From Streptococcus sanguinis SK355 (GTDB lineage: Bacteria; Bacillota; Bacilli; Lactobacillales; Streptococcaceae): DNA of 53,393 nt. Position 1 is the first letter of the stretch, and each line of letters starts with the position of its first letter. The notes beneath the pieces were generated by a model. That model saw only the letters and a list, made by a program, of their open reading frames with translations, did not search any database and was not told the DNA's origin. A program made the translations under genes and the position numbers. The DNA lies in NCBI RefSeq assembly GCF_000212855.1, contig NZ_GL890993.1, positions 1,467,514 through 1,520,906 of the forward strand, read 5' to 3'. Positions 37,601-43,939 of this stretch are shown piece after piece.

Positions 37601-39189
37601 CAGGCCATGACTCTGTTCCATTCCCGGCTGGTTCGACTCCGTTATTTGACAATGGTTCTTCTGTCAAAGAAGTACCGAATGTCGGTAAGTTCGAAGTGGA
37701 TGCGGACGGCAAGGTTACTTTCACTCCAGACAAACAATTCAAGGGTGAAACACCAGAACTCGAATTGACTCGTACGGATGCCAATGGCACCGCTGTTACC
37801 GTCAAGTACCAAGCGGTAGTGAAAGAAGTGATTCCTACAGCTACCAATGCGACCAGCACTGGCCCACAAGGTCTTCCGCAAACAGGCACTCCAACCTTCA
37901 AAGGTGCGGACCCACTAGTTCCAATTGATGAGACTGTTGAGCCAACCTTCGAAGATGGAAGCAAAAAGAAGACCATTTCAGGTCAGGGAACTTACACCAT
38001 TGCTCCAGATGGGGCAGTGACCTTCACACCAGACAAGCAGTTTGTAGGTAAACCAGATCCAATCACTGTAAAACGTGTCGATAAGAACGGCACATCTGTG
38101 ACTGCGACTTACAGTCCAGAGTTTGTCAAGGTAACTCCAACTGGTAAAGATGCGACCTCTACGAATATCAAAGGTCATGTTCAAACTGGCAAACCTGTCT
38201 TTGAAGCAGGTGATCCACTTGTGCCAATTGATGAGACGATTGCACCAAGCTTCGAAGATGGAAGCAAGGAAAAGACCATTCCAGGTCAGGGAACCTATAC
38301 TATCGCACCAGACGGTACAGTCACCTTCACTCCAGAAGCTGATTTCCTTGGTCAGGGAAGCGGTGTGACTCTTGTCCGTCGTGATAAGAATGGCACCTCA
38401 GTGACGGCTCGCTATGTTCCGACTGTGGTTGCACCATCAACTAGCAAGGACAGTGTATCTAGCGGACGCAAGGGACAAGCTCAAACTGGCACGCCAACCT
38501 TTGAAGGGGCGATTGACCAGGCAGTAGCTCCGACCTTTGCGGATGGCACCACAGAAATGGTTGTTCCAGGTGAGGGAACGTATAGGTTTACCGTTCTGGG
38601 AGCAGTGACCTTTGTGCCGGAAGCAGACTTTGTCGGAACTGCTCGCGGAGTTGTCGTGAAGCGTTCAGACATTTATGGTAATGCCGTGACAGCTACTTAT
38701 ACCCCAACTGTTTTGGGAAGTACTGATACAGAAGATACCAGTAGCACAGGTCTTAAAGGCCAGCCTCAGACTGGTAAACCTATCTTTGAAGGAGACGTGG
38801 ATCCAACCGTTCCGCCAACTTTCGAGGATGGCAGCACCGAAAAGCTTGTTCCAGGCCAAGGAACTTACACGATTGCGCCAGATGGTACAGTGACCTTTGT
38901 ACCGGAAGCTGGCTTTGTCGGTCAAGCGGATGGTGTTACTGTTGTTCGTAAAGACCGCAATGGTCAGACTATTTCAGCAGTCTACATTCCGACTGTGACA
39001 GAAGCTCCTGTTCAGCCAGAGCGGACGATTACACCTGCACCGCCATCACTTTCTAAGAGTGAGGGGGCAAAAGTTCTTCCTAAGACCGGTACAGAAGAAA
39101 CCTCCTACTTGGCAGCAAGCTTACTTGCAGGAGTGTCAGGTTTAGGACTGATTGGCTTAGAGAAGAGAAAGAAAAAGTCTGAAGACTAA
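31615..39189 (+). CDS. CshA-type fibrillar surface protein 3 (2524 aa)
   Basis: Same plan as its neighbours: FSIRK signal peptide identical to protein 2, acidic Ser/Thr/Glu region, NRSRRVRRDA motif, non-repetitive region, about 18 repeats, LPKTG (2488-2492), helix and RKKK tail. The non-repetitive region is clearly different from proteins 1 and 2 (e.g. KSVDWYKYLSPDTVTGGLGT), so it probably has its own binding specificity. The length is closest to S. gordonii CshA (about 2500), but orthology cannot be settled by eye. Two units record recombination: one lost about 42 residues between two KVTFTP motifs, another is a class D/E hybrid. AGGAGA precedes the ATG. Confidence 0.93.
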   Translation: MGKDLFNPHLRKFSIRKLNVGVCSVLLSTLLLLGAAAQVSADEASVSGTQNEITQTDIAEPPVISAEAEASEHLQNTESTASASVTENPQSDDNPSPRSSESEKVEESTESTATKPVENTQPITVQTETSNAAEKSEATADLAQPNRSRRVRRDAATTGQQNSVTTGVPIGTGPAGADDATSTPRVPKPSLEESVKKDSTQLAKQISWLDFSDSASWKNLNQSGGLKVGTTFTKEISPGYVVTLTVKELKPFNSTEIYRKRVAGTATEGTYNPNAENGFLKSAPDYGKTPPSVTGAAQNQWTTIRAQGFNTQNRKTQLVYPKNSTNWGVKFDIEATYLGKRVAPTVVMADGEDANPGEFAIFTTNGTGWEYMGEWKLKSPAKEAYTVITKKMLDDEDVKLRGLLILKDKSVDWYKYLSPDTVTGGLGTQVFGPNRSNERTVPVVMTRGASEVGFYVASSGQQAMMMGFLVVDGSDGPESYGEAFHTISGRDSVTNALIKQPYLGTTPADIDVESSNDWVLDDKKEHKDEGANQLLADDQLSTSNDLLDLDKAKNGTYTIKIKANPNGNAKSYVKAWIDFNNDGVFSESEGSNLQEVTTAGDYTLTFNANQNISGGQVNELGMRFRIATNAGDIEKPTGIAFSGEVEDMLLHRIYPPKGEKQTTDGFTGETQTAVLHFTPKGTDRSDDSVNAVMSTQAPQVLDNQGNVLQSADGTTYIRPEGTYVVTNNGNDVQVAFTPNADFSGTADGVNIRWTDSNGTSTGWTSTDASDPNKNEQLTSMDGRYVPTVRKIPNYESSGLQGLEQNKTLVFNDDDANTTPVTPDATHPASFVDANGQPAAGNTVPAMANGQQVGTYELDPNTGQVTFKPIKTFYGTPDPVVVQVSDADGKAHRARYQPKVTQVTPRSTNAESTGLQGQAQSGKPTFTAGDQQIPIDMSKAMTFENGTNTLEVANEGTYTINSDDTISFKPLKQFTGKATPVTVKRVDANGTEVTATYTPNVTKVTPTSTPATSSGPQGLPQTGTPVFEEGDSAVPIDYNKQMTFDNDQPKKIVSGVGEYTINSDGSITFTPDKKYVGTPAAVTVKRVDENGTEVRATYTPTITKVTPAGTGDKTEGLQGQVQEGHVTFTPGHASVPFPAETTPLFDNGLTVKEVLNVGKFEVDANGKVTFTPDKQFKGTTPELTLIRADVNGTPVTVKYQAVVKEVVPTGTNATSTGLQGLPQSGTPTFTAGDKAVPIDIAQPMTFEDNQTTKKVDKVGTYVIESDGSITFTPEKQYVGTPTPVTVKRVDTNGTEVTATYTPTVTRVTPRSTNAESTGLQGQPQSGKPTFTPGDQAVPIDMTKPMTFENGTDTLVVSDQGTYTINSDGSITFKPEKKFTGKATPVTVKRVDANGTEVTAKYTPTVEEVIPNATGDRTEGPQGLVQNGKITFEAGRPEVGFSADNPPVFDTGTNVKEIENVGKFGVDIDGNITFTPVKTFVGKTPEIEVSRADVNGTLAKAKYQATVTAVKPTGVGNKTEGLQGQVQEGKVTFTPDKQFKGETPELELTRTDANGTPVTVKYQAVVKEVVPRGTDATSTGPQGVPQTGSPSFQGGDPLVPIEMDSPMTFEDGQPKKTVQGVGEYTINSDGTITFTPDKQYVGTPASVTVKRVDKNGTEVTATYTPTVTRVMPTSTNAESTGLQGQPQSGKPTFSPGDQAVPIDMTKPMTFENGTDTLVVANQGTYTINSDGSITFTPDKQFTGKATPIRVKRVDANGTEITATYTPEVTKVTPTGTNAESTGIQGQPQKGTPTFTPGDSAVPIDMDSPMTFEDGQSKKIVQGVGEYTINSDGSVTFTPEKQYIGTPTPVTVKRVDKNGTEVTATYTPTVTKVTPISTNATSTGPQGVPQTGIPTFAGGDPLVPIDETVEPTFGDGSKEKTIPGQGTYTIAPDGAVTFTPDKQFVGKPNPISVKRVDKNGTPVTATYSPEFTKVIPTGTGEKTEGLQGQVQEGKVTFTPGHDSVPFPAGSTPLFDNGSSVKEVPNVGKFEVDADGKVTFTPDKQFKGETPELELTRTDANGTAVTVKYQAVVKEVIPTATNATSTGPQGLPQTGTPTFKGADPLVPIDETVEPTFEDGSKKKTISGQGTYTIAPDGAVTFTPDKQFVGKPDPITVKRVDKNGTSVTATYSPEFVKVTPTGKDATSTNIKGHVQTGKPVFEAGDPLVPIDETIAPSFEDGSKEKTIPGQGTYTIAPDGTVTFTPEADFLGQGSGVTLVRRDKNGTSVTARYVPTVVAPSTSKDSVSSGRKGQAQTGTPTFEGAIDQAVAPTFADGTTEMVVPGEGTYRFTVLGAVTFVPEADFVGTARGVVVKRSDIYGNAVTATYTPTVLGSTDTEDTSSTGLKGQPQTGKPIFEGDVDPTVPPTFEDGSTEKLVPGQGTYTIAPDGTVTFVPEAGFVGQADGVTVVRKDRNGQTISAVYIPTVTEAPVQPERTITPAPPSLSKSEGAKVLPKTGTEETSYLAASLLAGVSGLGLIGLEKRKKKSED
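33598..39003 (+). repeat. CshA repeat array of fibril gene 3
   Basis: About 18 units dominated by class E (ESTGLQGQPQSGKPTF, DQAVPIDMTKPMTFENGTDTL) with interspersed A, B and D units, ending in the shared three-unit cap from about 38137. It includes one shortened unit (36160-36310) and one hybrid unit (36330-36540). Confidence 0.88.
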
Positions 39190-39242
39190 GGCAAGCTTGA
39201 AGAAATTTCCTTATTGAACAAGAGAATTTCACGAGAACGCAA

Positions 39243-39275
39243 AAAGAGGTAGAACGTAAGTTTTACCTCTTTATT
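39243..39275 (+). terminator. terminator of fibril gene 3
   Basis: AAAGAGGTAGAAC (39243-39255), loop GTAA, GTTTTACCTCTTT (39260-39272). It faces the end of fbpA, which converges from the other strand. Confidence 0.8.
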
Positions 39276-39373
39276 AGTATCACATAATTAGCGTGATAGA
39301 GAGAAACAGAATGTTTCCGTTTACTAATGCCTGGCTCGCTGCCAAGAATGACCTATTTTCAAAAAAGACAAGT

Positions 39374-40993
39374 CTACATCTTCATGCCTTTAATCTTTTC
39401 TTCATCTGGTGTGACACGCAGGGTTTTCTGGCCCGTATAGGTGACAAATCCTGGCTTTCCACCGGTTGGTTTGTTGAGTTTTCTAGTCTCAATCATATCT
39501 ACTTGAACCAGATTAGAGAGTCTGGCCTTGGAAAAGTAGGCCGCTAGCTCGGCAGCGTCAGTCTTGACTTCATCGCTGGGCTGAAGATTACCTGTGATGA
39601 CCACATGACTGCCTGGAATATCTTTGGCGTGAAACCAAAGCTCGTCTTTCTTGGCTATCTTAAAAGTCAGCTCATCATTTTGTAAATTGTTGCGGCCGAC
39701 TAGGATAATGGTTTGGCCATCTGTTGCCAAATATTTCTCTGGTTTCTGTCTTTTCTGGATTTTCTCTCTCTGGCGTCGTCGGATAAAGCCAGTCTGGATT
39801 AGTTCTTCTCTGATTTCTGCAATTTCAGTCAGGCTGGCCTGAGCAAGGGCTGTTTCTACGCTCTCTAGGTAAAGAATTGTAGTCCGTGTCTCCTCAATTA
39901 AGCTGGTCAGGTGTTTGACAGCTTCCTTGAGCTTCTGGTAACGTTTGAAATAGCGCTGGGCATTTTGGTTGGGGGTTAGGGCCTTGTCAAGCGAGATGAT
40001 AATCTTCTCACCTGTGTAGTAATTGTCCAGCTCTACCTGGTCCTGATTATTGGGCACCTGATGGAGAAAGGTGGTCAAGAGTTCCCCTTTTTGCCGGAAT
40101 TCTTCTGCATTCTCCGTTGCTAGGAGCTCTTCCTCTTGCTTGCCCAGCTTTTTCCGGTTCTTTTCCAACTCATTTTCTACTCGGCGGATAAGCTCGCTGG
40201 CCTGCTGGTTGACCCGGTCGCGCTCCGCCTTGTCCTTATAGAAAGTGTCTAAAAGCTCGGATAACGTGGACATTTGGGTCTTGCTGTCGGAAAATAGCAG
40301 AGCAGAGAAGGATTTTTCGGTCAGGCTTGGCTGAGTCGGACTGGCAAAGAAGGCTCGGAAAGTTTTGAGCTTGTCAGCTGTCAGACGGCCACTGAGTTCG
40401 GTAGCTGTATCCCGACCCAATCCCTGAAAAATTTGCTGCAGGCGTTTGGGCTCTATTTCCTCAGTCTGCAGGATTTCAAAAAGTTTTTCATCGCCTACAG
40501 TGAAAGGGTTGAGACTGCTTGGCTGAGGCGGTGCGACATAAGTTGAGCCCGGCAGGATAGTTCGGTAGCTATTTTGTGAAAAACCAACATGTTTGATGGC
40601 TTCAATAATCTTACCGCTAGCCTTGTCCAAGAGGATGATATTGCTGTGCTTGCCCATGATTTCGATGACCAGAGTCACAGCCACGCTATCGCCGATTTCG
40701 TTCTTATTGGAGACGCTAATTTCCAAAATCCGGTCATTCTCCACTTGCTGGATTGCTTCAATGACAGCGCCCTGCAGGTATTTACGCATAACCATGATAA
40801 AGGTATTTGGAACAGCTGGATTTTCAAAAGTAGTCTCAGTCAGCTGGACGCGCCCAAAGACCGAGTGGGCAGATAGGAGCAGCTTGTGGCTTTGGCGGTT
40901 GCTGCGAATCTGTAAAACCAGCTCCTGTTCAAAGGGCTGATTAATCTTCTGAATGCGGCCGCCCACTAATTCGCGGCGGAGCTCCTCAGTCAT
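39374..40993 (-). CDS. fbpA: FbpA/PavA (NFACT/RqcH family), 5' end apparently frameshifted
   Basis: A 539-residue protein from ATG 40993. The NFACT-N domain covers about the first 430 residues, with a coiled-coil section (ERDRVNQQASELIRRVENEL); the NFACT-R (DUF814) domain is C-terminal (ELWFHAKDIPGSHVVI). Family members are ribosome quality-control factors (RqcH) that add alanine tails to stalled chains, and in streptococci also fibronectin-binding virulence factors (PavA). The family N-terminus is MSFDGFFLHH. Those codons are present upstream behind a strong AGGAG, but a T7 tract at 41001-41007 puts them one base out of frame. ATG 40993 itself has no ribosome site but overlaps the short ORF's TGA (ATGA). 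Either a coupled start, a phase-variable tract or a sequence error is possible. Confidence 0.88.
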   Translation of the reverse strand: MTEELRRELVGGRIQKINQPFEQELVLQIRSNRQSHKLLLSAHSVFGRVQLTETTFENPAVPNTFIMVMRKYLQGAVIEAIQQVENDRILEISVSNKNEIGDSVAVTLVIEIMGKHSNIILLDKASGKIIEAIKHVGFSQNSYRTILPGSTYVAPPQPSSLNPFTVGDEKLFEILQTEEIEPKRLQQIFQGLGRDTATELSGRLTADKLKTFRAFFASPTQPSLTEKSFSALLFSDSKTQMSTLSELLDTFYKDKAERDRVNQQASELIRRVENELEKNRKKLGKQEEELLATENAEEFRQKGELLTTFLHQVPNNQDQVELDNYYTGEKIIISLDKALTPNQNAQRYFKRYQKLKEAVKHLTSLIEETRTTILYLESVETALAQASLTEIAEIREELIQTGFIRRRQREKIQKRQKPEKYLATDGQTIILVGRNNLQNDELTFKIAKKDELWFHAKDIPGSHVVITGNLQPSDEVKTDAAELAAYFSKARLSNLVQVDMIETRKLNKPTGGKPGFVTYTGQKTLRVTPDEEKIKGMKM

Positions 40994-41022
40994 GTGGTGT
41001 AAAAAAATCCGTCGAAAGACAT
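40990..41022 (-). other. ten-codon ORF: detached true N-terminus of fbpA
   Basis: ATG at 41022 follows AGGAGAAAAGC and encodes MSFDGFFYTT before TGA. The first seven residues equal the FbpA family N-terminus; one more T in the T7 run would restore LHHM and fuse it in frame to the main ORF. Confidence 0.7.
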
Positions 41023-41051
41023 GCTTTTCTCCTTGAAACTTGCTATAGAAA

Positions 41052-41057
41052 ATTATA
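41052..41057 (-). promoter_or_regulatory. extended -10 of fbpA
   Basis: The minus strand reads TGT-TATAAT about 30 bases before the fbpA ATG at 41022. No clear -35. Confidence 0.5.
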
Positions 41058-41171
41058 ACAAAAAACCAAGCTAAAAGCTTCTAAAGTCTCGCCAAAAAGC
41101 AATTTAATTTTTGCCTATAACTGCCTCGATAAATCAAATCCGAACATTTTATAAAAATTTTCAAAAAGGTC

Positions 41172-41200
41172 TTGACATCCTTTCAGGAAAAACTTAAAAT
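41172..41200 (+). promoter_or_regulatory. promoter of the trpX T-box leader
   Basis: TTGACA (41172-41177), 17 bases, TAAAAT (41195-41200). Near-consensus; transcription starts about 41207, right at the leader's first stem. Confidence 0.75.
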
Positions 41201-41206
41201 ATAGGA

Positions 41207-41455
41207 AATTAGAAAAGTAGTAGATGCATTTGTTTTTAGCGAGCTTGTGGTTGGTGGAAATGAGCAGCAAATCTTTACGAAATTGGGCTAATTGATAAAA
41301 TGAATTTGAAACAATAAGAATTCGGTAGGCACACCTTACAGTGCAGCTTGTTTGATGACAAGACAGAGATATGGGGAATATTAGCTATTTTCCATAATTG
41401 AGGTGGCACCGCGATTTTCGCCCTCACACAGAATACCTGTGTGAGGATTTTTTGT
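41207..41455 (+). promoter_or_regulatory. T-box riboswitch, tryptophan-specific
   Basis: The T-box core AGGTGGCACCGCG lies at 41401-41413. The stem I base pairs ATTAG (41208-41212) with CTAAT (41288-41292), with AGTAG on the 5' side of the specifier loop. The codon immediately before the 3' strand is TGG (41284-41286), followed by a purine, i.e. Trp. The T-box TGGC matches a GCCA tRNA end, as in tRNA-Trp with discriminator G. The terminator is CCTCACACAG/CTGTGTGAGG (41422-41446) with a T run. Uncharged tRNA-Trp would favour the antiterminator and switch on trpX. Confidence 0.9.
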
Positions 41456-41486
41456 TGCTTATTATAAAAAACAAGGAGAATTGCCT

Positions 41487-41510
41487 ATGTTTAAACGATG
41501 GCGTCCCTAG
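41487..41510 (+). CDS. seven-codon leader-like ORF containing Trp (MFKRWRP)
   Basis: ATG-TTT-AAA-CGA-TGG-CGT-CCC-TAG, with AAGGAG (41473-41478) eight bases before the start. It lies between the T-box terminator and trpX. The good ribosome site and the Trp codon suggest a translated leader peptide, perhaps a second layer of tryptophan sensing, but no clear attenuator hairpin follows. It is too short for coding statistics. Confidence 0.4.
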   Translation: MFKRWRP

Positions 41511-41551
41511 GGATTGATAGAAAATATAAAACATAGAAATGGAGAAAGAAC

Positions 41552-42559
41552 ATGAAAAACAAACGATTAGTAACTATCTTAGGCCTTTTGGCCGTTTTGG
41601 CAATCGGTGGGATTGTCTATTCCAGCTTGAACAGCAAAGGCAACACTACTAAGACTAGTAGTGACAGTCAGACAGTCAAGGTAGGCGTGCTGCAGTATGT
41701 CAGCCACCCTTCGCTGGATTTGATTTACAAGGGGATTCAGGATGGTCTGGCTGAGGAAGGCTATAAGGGAGGCAAGATTAAGATTGACTTTATGAATGCT
41801 GAGGGCGATCAGAGTAAGGTCTCTACTATGAGCAAGCAGCTGGTATCCAATGACAACGATGTGCTGATTGGGATTGCGACTCCGTCTGCACAAGGACTGG
41901 CAGCAGCTACTAAGGACAAGCCTATCGTCATGGGAGCTATCACAGATCCGGTCGGAGCAAACCTAGTGAAAAATCTTGACAAGCCAGGTGGCAATATCAC
42001 TGGTGTCTCTGACCGCAATCCAGCTAAGCAACAGCTAGAGCTGATTAAAAAATTGACTCCAGATGTCAAAACTATCGGTGCGCTATACTCTAGCAGCGAA
42101 GATAACTCCAAAGCTCAGGTAGAAGAGTTCAAAAAATTGGCTGAAGAGGCAGGCTTCAAGGTAGAGGAATACTCTGTTCCTTCGACCAATGAAATTGCAT
42201 CAACCATGAATGTCATGACTAGCAAGGTTGATGCTATCTGGATTCCAATTGACAATACCGTTGCGTCAGCTTTTGCTACAGTTGTGTCCAGCAATAAAGA
42301 AGCTAAGAAACCAATTTATCCAAGTGCGACAGCCATGGTAGAAGAAGGAGGTCTTGCCTCTGTCGTTGTAGACCAGTATGACCTAGGTGTTGCGACTGGT
42401 AAAATGGCAGCTAAAGTCCTTAAAGGTGCTAAACCTGCTGATACTGCAGTAGATATTTTTGATACAGGTAAATCTGTTATCAATACCAAAAATGCCAAAG
42501 AACTTGGCATTACTGTACCAGAAGATGTTCTGAAAGAAGCAGGTCAGGTTATTAAATAG
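41552..42559 (+). CDS. trpX: tryptophan ABC transporter substrate-binding protein TrpX
   Basis: A 335-residue protein of the ABC_sub_bind family (VKVGVLQYVSHPSLDLIYKG, DVLIGIATPSAQGLAAAT, GAITDPVGANLV). An N-terminal hydrophobic segment (about 6-25) has no lipobox cysteine, so it is held as an uncleaved membrane anchor or released by an unusual cleavage. In streptococci trpX is normally the first gene of trpXYZ under a Trp T-box; here the T-box is present but a terminator follows at once and no permease or ATPase of this type is next to it. It must therefore work with components encoded elsewhere, or the operon has been split. GGAG stands eight bases before the ATG. Confidence 0.88.
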   Translation: MKNKRLVTILGLLAVLAIGGIVYSSLNSKGNTTKTSSDSQTVKVGVLQYVSHPSLDLIYKGIQDGLAEEGYKGGKIKIDFMNAEGDQSKVSTMSKQLVSNDNDVLIGIATPSAQGLAAATKDKPIVMGAITDPVGANLVKNLDKPGGNITGVSDRNPAKQQLELIKKLTPDVKTIGALYSSSEDNSKAQVEEFKKLAEEAGFKVEEYSVPSTNEIASTMNVMTSKVDAIWIPIDNTVASAFATVVSSNKEAKKPIYPSATAMVEEGGLASVVVDQYDLGVATGKMAAKVLKGAKPADTAVDIFDTGKSVINTKNAKELGITVPEDVLKEAGQVIK

Positions 42560-42566
42560 AAAGAAG

Positions 42567-42595
42567 GAAGTCTGTTGCTTGACAGGCTTCTTTTT
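42567..42595 (+). terminator. terminator of trpX
   Basis: GAAGTCTGT (42567-42575), loop TGCTTG, ACAGGCTTC (42582-42590), then TTTTT. Nine pairs, one G-T. Confidence 0.8.
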
Positions 42596-42610
42596 CTCGA
42601 TAGTCTCTTC

Positions 42611-42639
42611 TTGTAAAACCTTTCTCGCAGTTGTATAAT
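42611..42639 (+). promoter_or_regulatory. promoter of the AbrB-like gene
   Basis: TTGTAA (42611-42616), 17 bases, TATAAT (42634-42639). Confidence 0.65.
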
Positions 42640-42669
42640 AGAATTGGCTCAAGTGAATGGGAAGAGCAA

Positions 42670-42969
42670 ATGAAGTACAGTTTGCTCCAGTGGATTTTAC
42701 GAAGAGATAGAAGCGGAAAGGGAGTTAGTCAAGAAAGAATGGAAGAAGATATTCAAAAAAACCGCTATATGGGATCGGTCAAGGTTGGCCCCAAGGGGCA
42801 GATTGTCATTCCAAAAGAAGTGAGAGATATGTTTGAAATTCGACCTGGGGATGCTCTGGTCCTCTTTGCAGATGCCCAGCAAGGTATTGCCATCCAGCGT
42901 TACGAGCTCTATGAAGATCTATTTAATCAGACCTTCAATGGAGACAAAAGTTCAAAAAGTGATTTATAA
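42670..42969 (+). CDS. AbrB/MazE/SpoVT-type DNA-binding regulator
   Basis: A 99-residue protein from ATG 42670; the frame is open further upstream but only inside the promoter, and the ribosome site (GGGAAGAG) is modest. ATG 42739 is an alternative start. The swapped-hairpin fold is recognisable from VKVGPKGQIVIPKEVRDMFEIRPGDALVLFAD. An N-terminal extension (SLLQWILRRDRSGKG...) and a C-terminal YELYEDLFNQ tail flank it. Such proteins are usually dimeric repressors. Its neighbour is an ABC-2 exporter preceded by an inverted repeat at the transcription start, so that operator is a plausible target. Confidence 0.8.
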   Translation: MKYSLLQWILRRDRSGKGVSQERMEEDIQKNRYMGSVKVGPKGQIVIPKEVRDMFEIRPGDALVLFADAQQGIAIQRYELYEDLFNQTFNGDKSSKSDL

Positions 42970-42975
42970 AATCGG

Positions 42976-42998
42976 AATCTGCTCAAGCAGATTTTTTC
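42976..42998 (+). terminator. terminator of the AbrB-like gene
   Basis: AATCTGC, loop TCAA, GCAGATT (42987-42993), then TTTTT. Confidence 0.75.
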
Positions 42999-43010
42999 TT
43001 TTGCTTTTAT

Positions 43011-43066
43011 TTGCTACTACTAATGAATAGGTGTATAATAAGTATAAGAAGTTATACAACTTATAC
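43011..43066 (+). promoter_or_regulatory. promoter and operator-like repeat of the ABC-2 exporter
   Basis: TTGCTA (43011-43016), 17 bases, TATAAT (43034-43039). Directly downstream GTATAAG (43042-43048) and CTTATAC (43060-43066) form an inverted repeat, with a third half-site GTTATAC at 43051-43057. A repressor bound here would cover the start of transcription. About 140 bases of leader follow before the ATG, with only minor stems. Confidence 0.55.
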
Positions 43067-43207
43067 CAAACTCTTTCGAGATTGAGTTAAAATAGCTTAG
43101 TTTTTAGCTAAATGAGTAAGTTGTGACTAACTTTAGATGTCAAAGTCATATCTTTAAATTACATTTCGTTTTTTAGTTCCTCATATCTGATGAAAGGAGA
43201 TGTCCTT

Positions 43208-43939
43208 ATGTATGCAGTTGAGATGCAGGATTTGACCAAACAATACGGCTCAAAAACGGTTGTTGATGGTTTGAATCTAAAAATTGAAGAGGGTGAATTC
43301 TTTGCTATGTTGGGCTCTAATGGTGCGGGGAAGACAACAACGATTAAGATGCTGTCTTGTCTAGTTGAGCCGACAGCAGGAGATGCCCTGATGCTAGGTC
43401 ATAGCGTTCGCAAGGAGGAAGGTGCTGTCAAAGAAATGATTAATGTTTCACCTCAGGAAACAGCTGTTGCTCCCAAGCTGACAGTCAAGGAAAATCTGGA
43501 GATGATTGCTCGTCTATATGGATTCTCTAAGGAAGATGCGGCGCGAAAGACAGAGCATCTGATGGAGACATTTGACCTGACGGATAGGCAGCATGATCAG
43601 GCCAAGTCCCTGTCAGGTGGCTGGCAGCGCAAGCTCAGTATTGCAATGGCTCTAATCAGTCAGCCCAAGATTCTGTTTCTGGACGAGCCGACCTTGGGGC
43701 TAGATGTACGGGCTAGAAGGGAGTTATGGAAGAATATTGAGCAACTAAAGGGAAAAGTTACAGTGATTCTGACCACCCATTATCTAGAAGAAGCCGAGGC
43801 TTTGGCCGACCGACTCTGCATTATGGATAAGGGAGTGGTGCAGATCTTGGGGACAGCAGAGGAAATTATACAAGCTTCCGGTAAGAAGGATTTTGAAGAG
43901 GCCTTTTTGGCCTATACGGAAGGAGGGGAATTAGCATGA
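43208..43939 (+). CDS. ABC-2 type transporter ATPase
   Basis: A 243-residue ATPase from ATG 43208, with AAAGGAG (43193-43199) as ribosome site; an in-frame ATG at 43190 lies before that site. Walker A is GSNGAGKTT, signature LSGGWQRKLSIA, Walker B ILFLDEPTLGLD, switch His TTHYLEEAE. This DrrA/NatA-like class drives export of drugs, lipids or peptides. The permease follows with a four-base ATGA overlap. Confidence 0.92.
   Translation: MYAVEMQDLTKQYGSKTVVDGLNLKIEEGEFFAMLGSNGAGKTTTIKMLSCLVEPTAGDALMLGHSVRKEEGAVKEMINVSPQETAVAPKLTVKENLEMIARLYGFSKEDAARKTEHLMETFDLTDRQHDQAKSLSGGWQRKLSIAMALISQPKILFLDEPTLGLDVRARRELWKNIEQLKGKVTVILTTHYLEEAEALADRLCIMDKGVVQILGTAEEIIQASGKKDFEEAFLAYTEGGELA

Noticed and set aside
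39293..39547. 84-codon plus-strand ORF after fibril gene 3
   Set aside because: Overlaps the conserved C-terminus of fbpA on the other strand and lacks a ribosome site.
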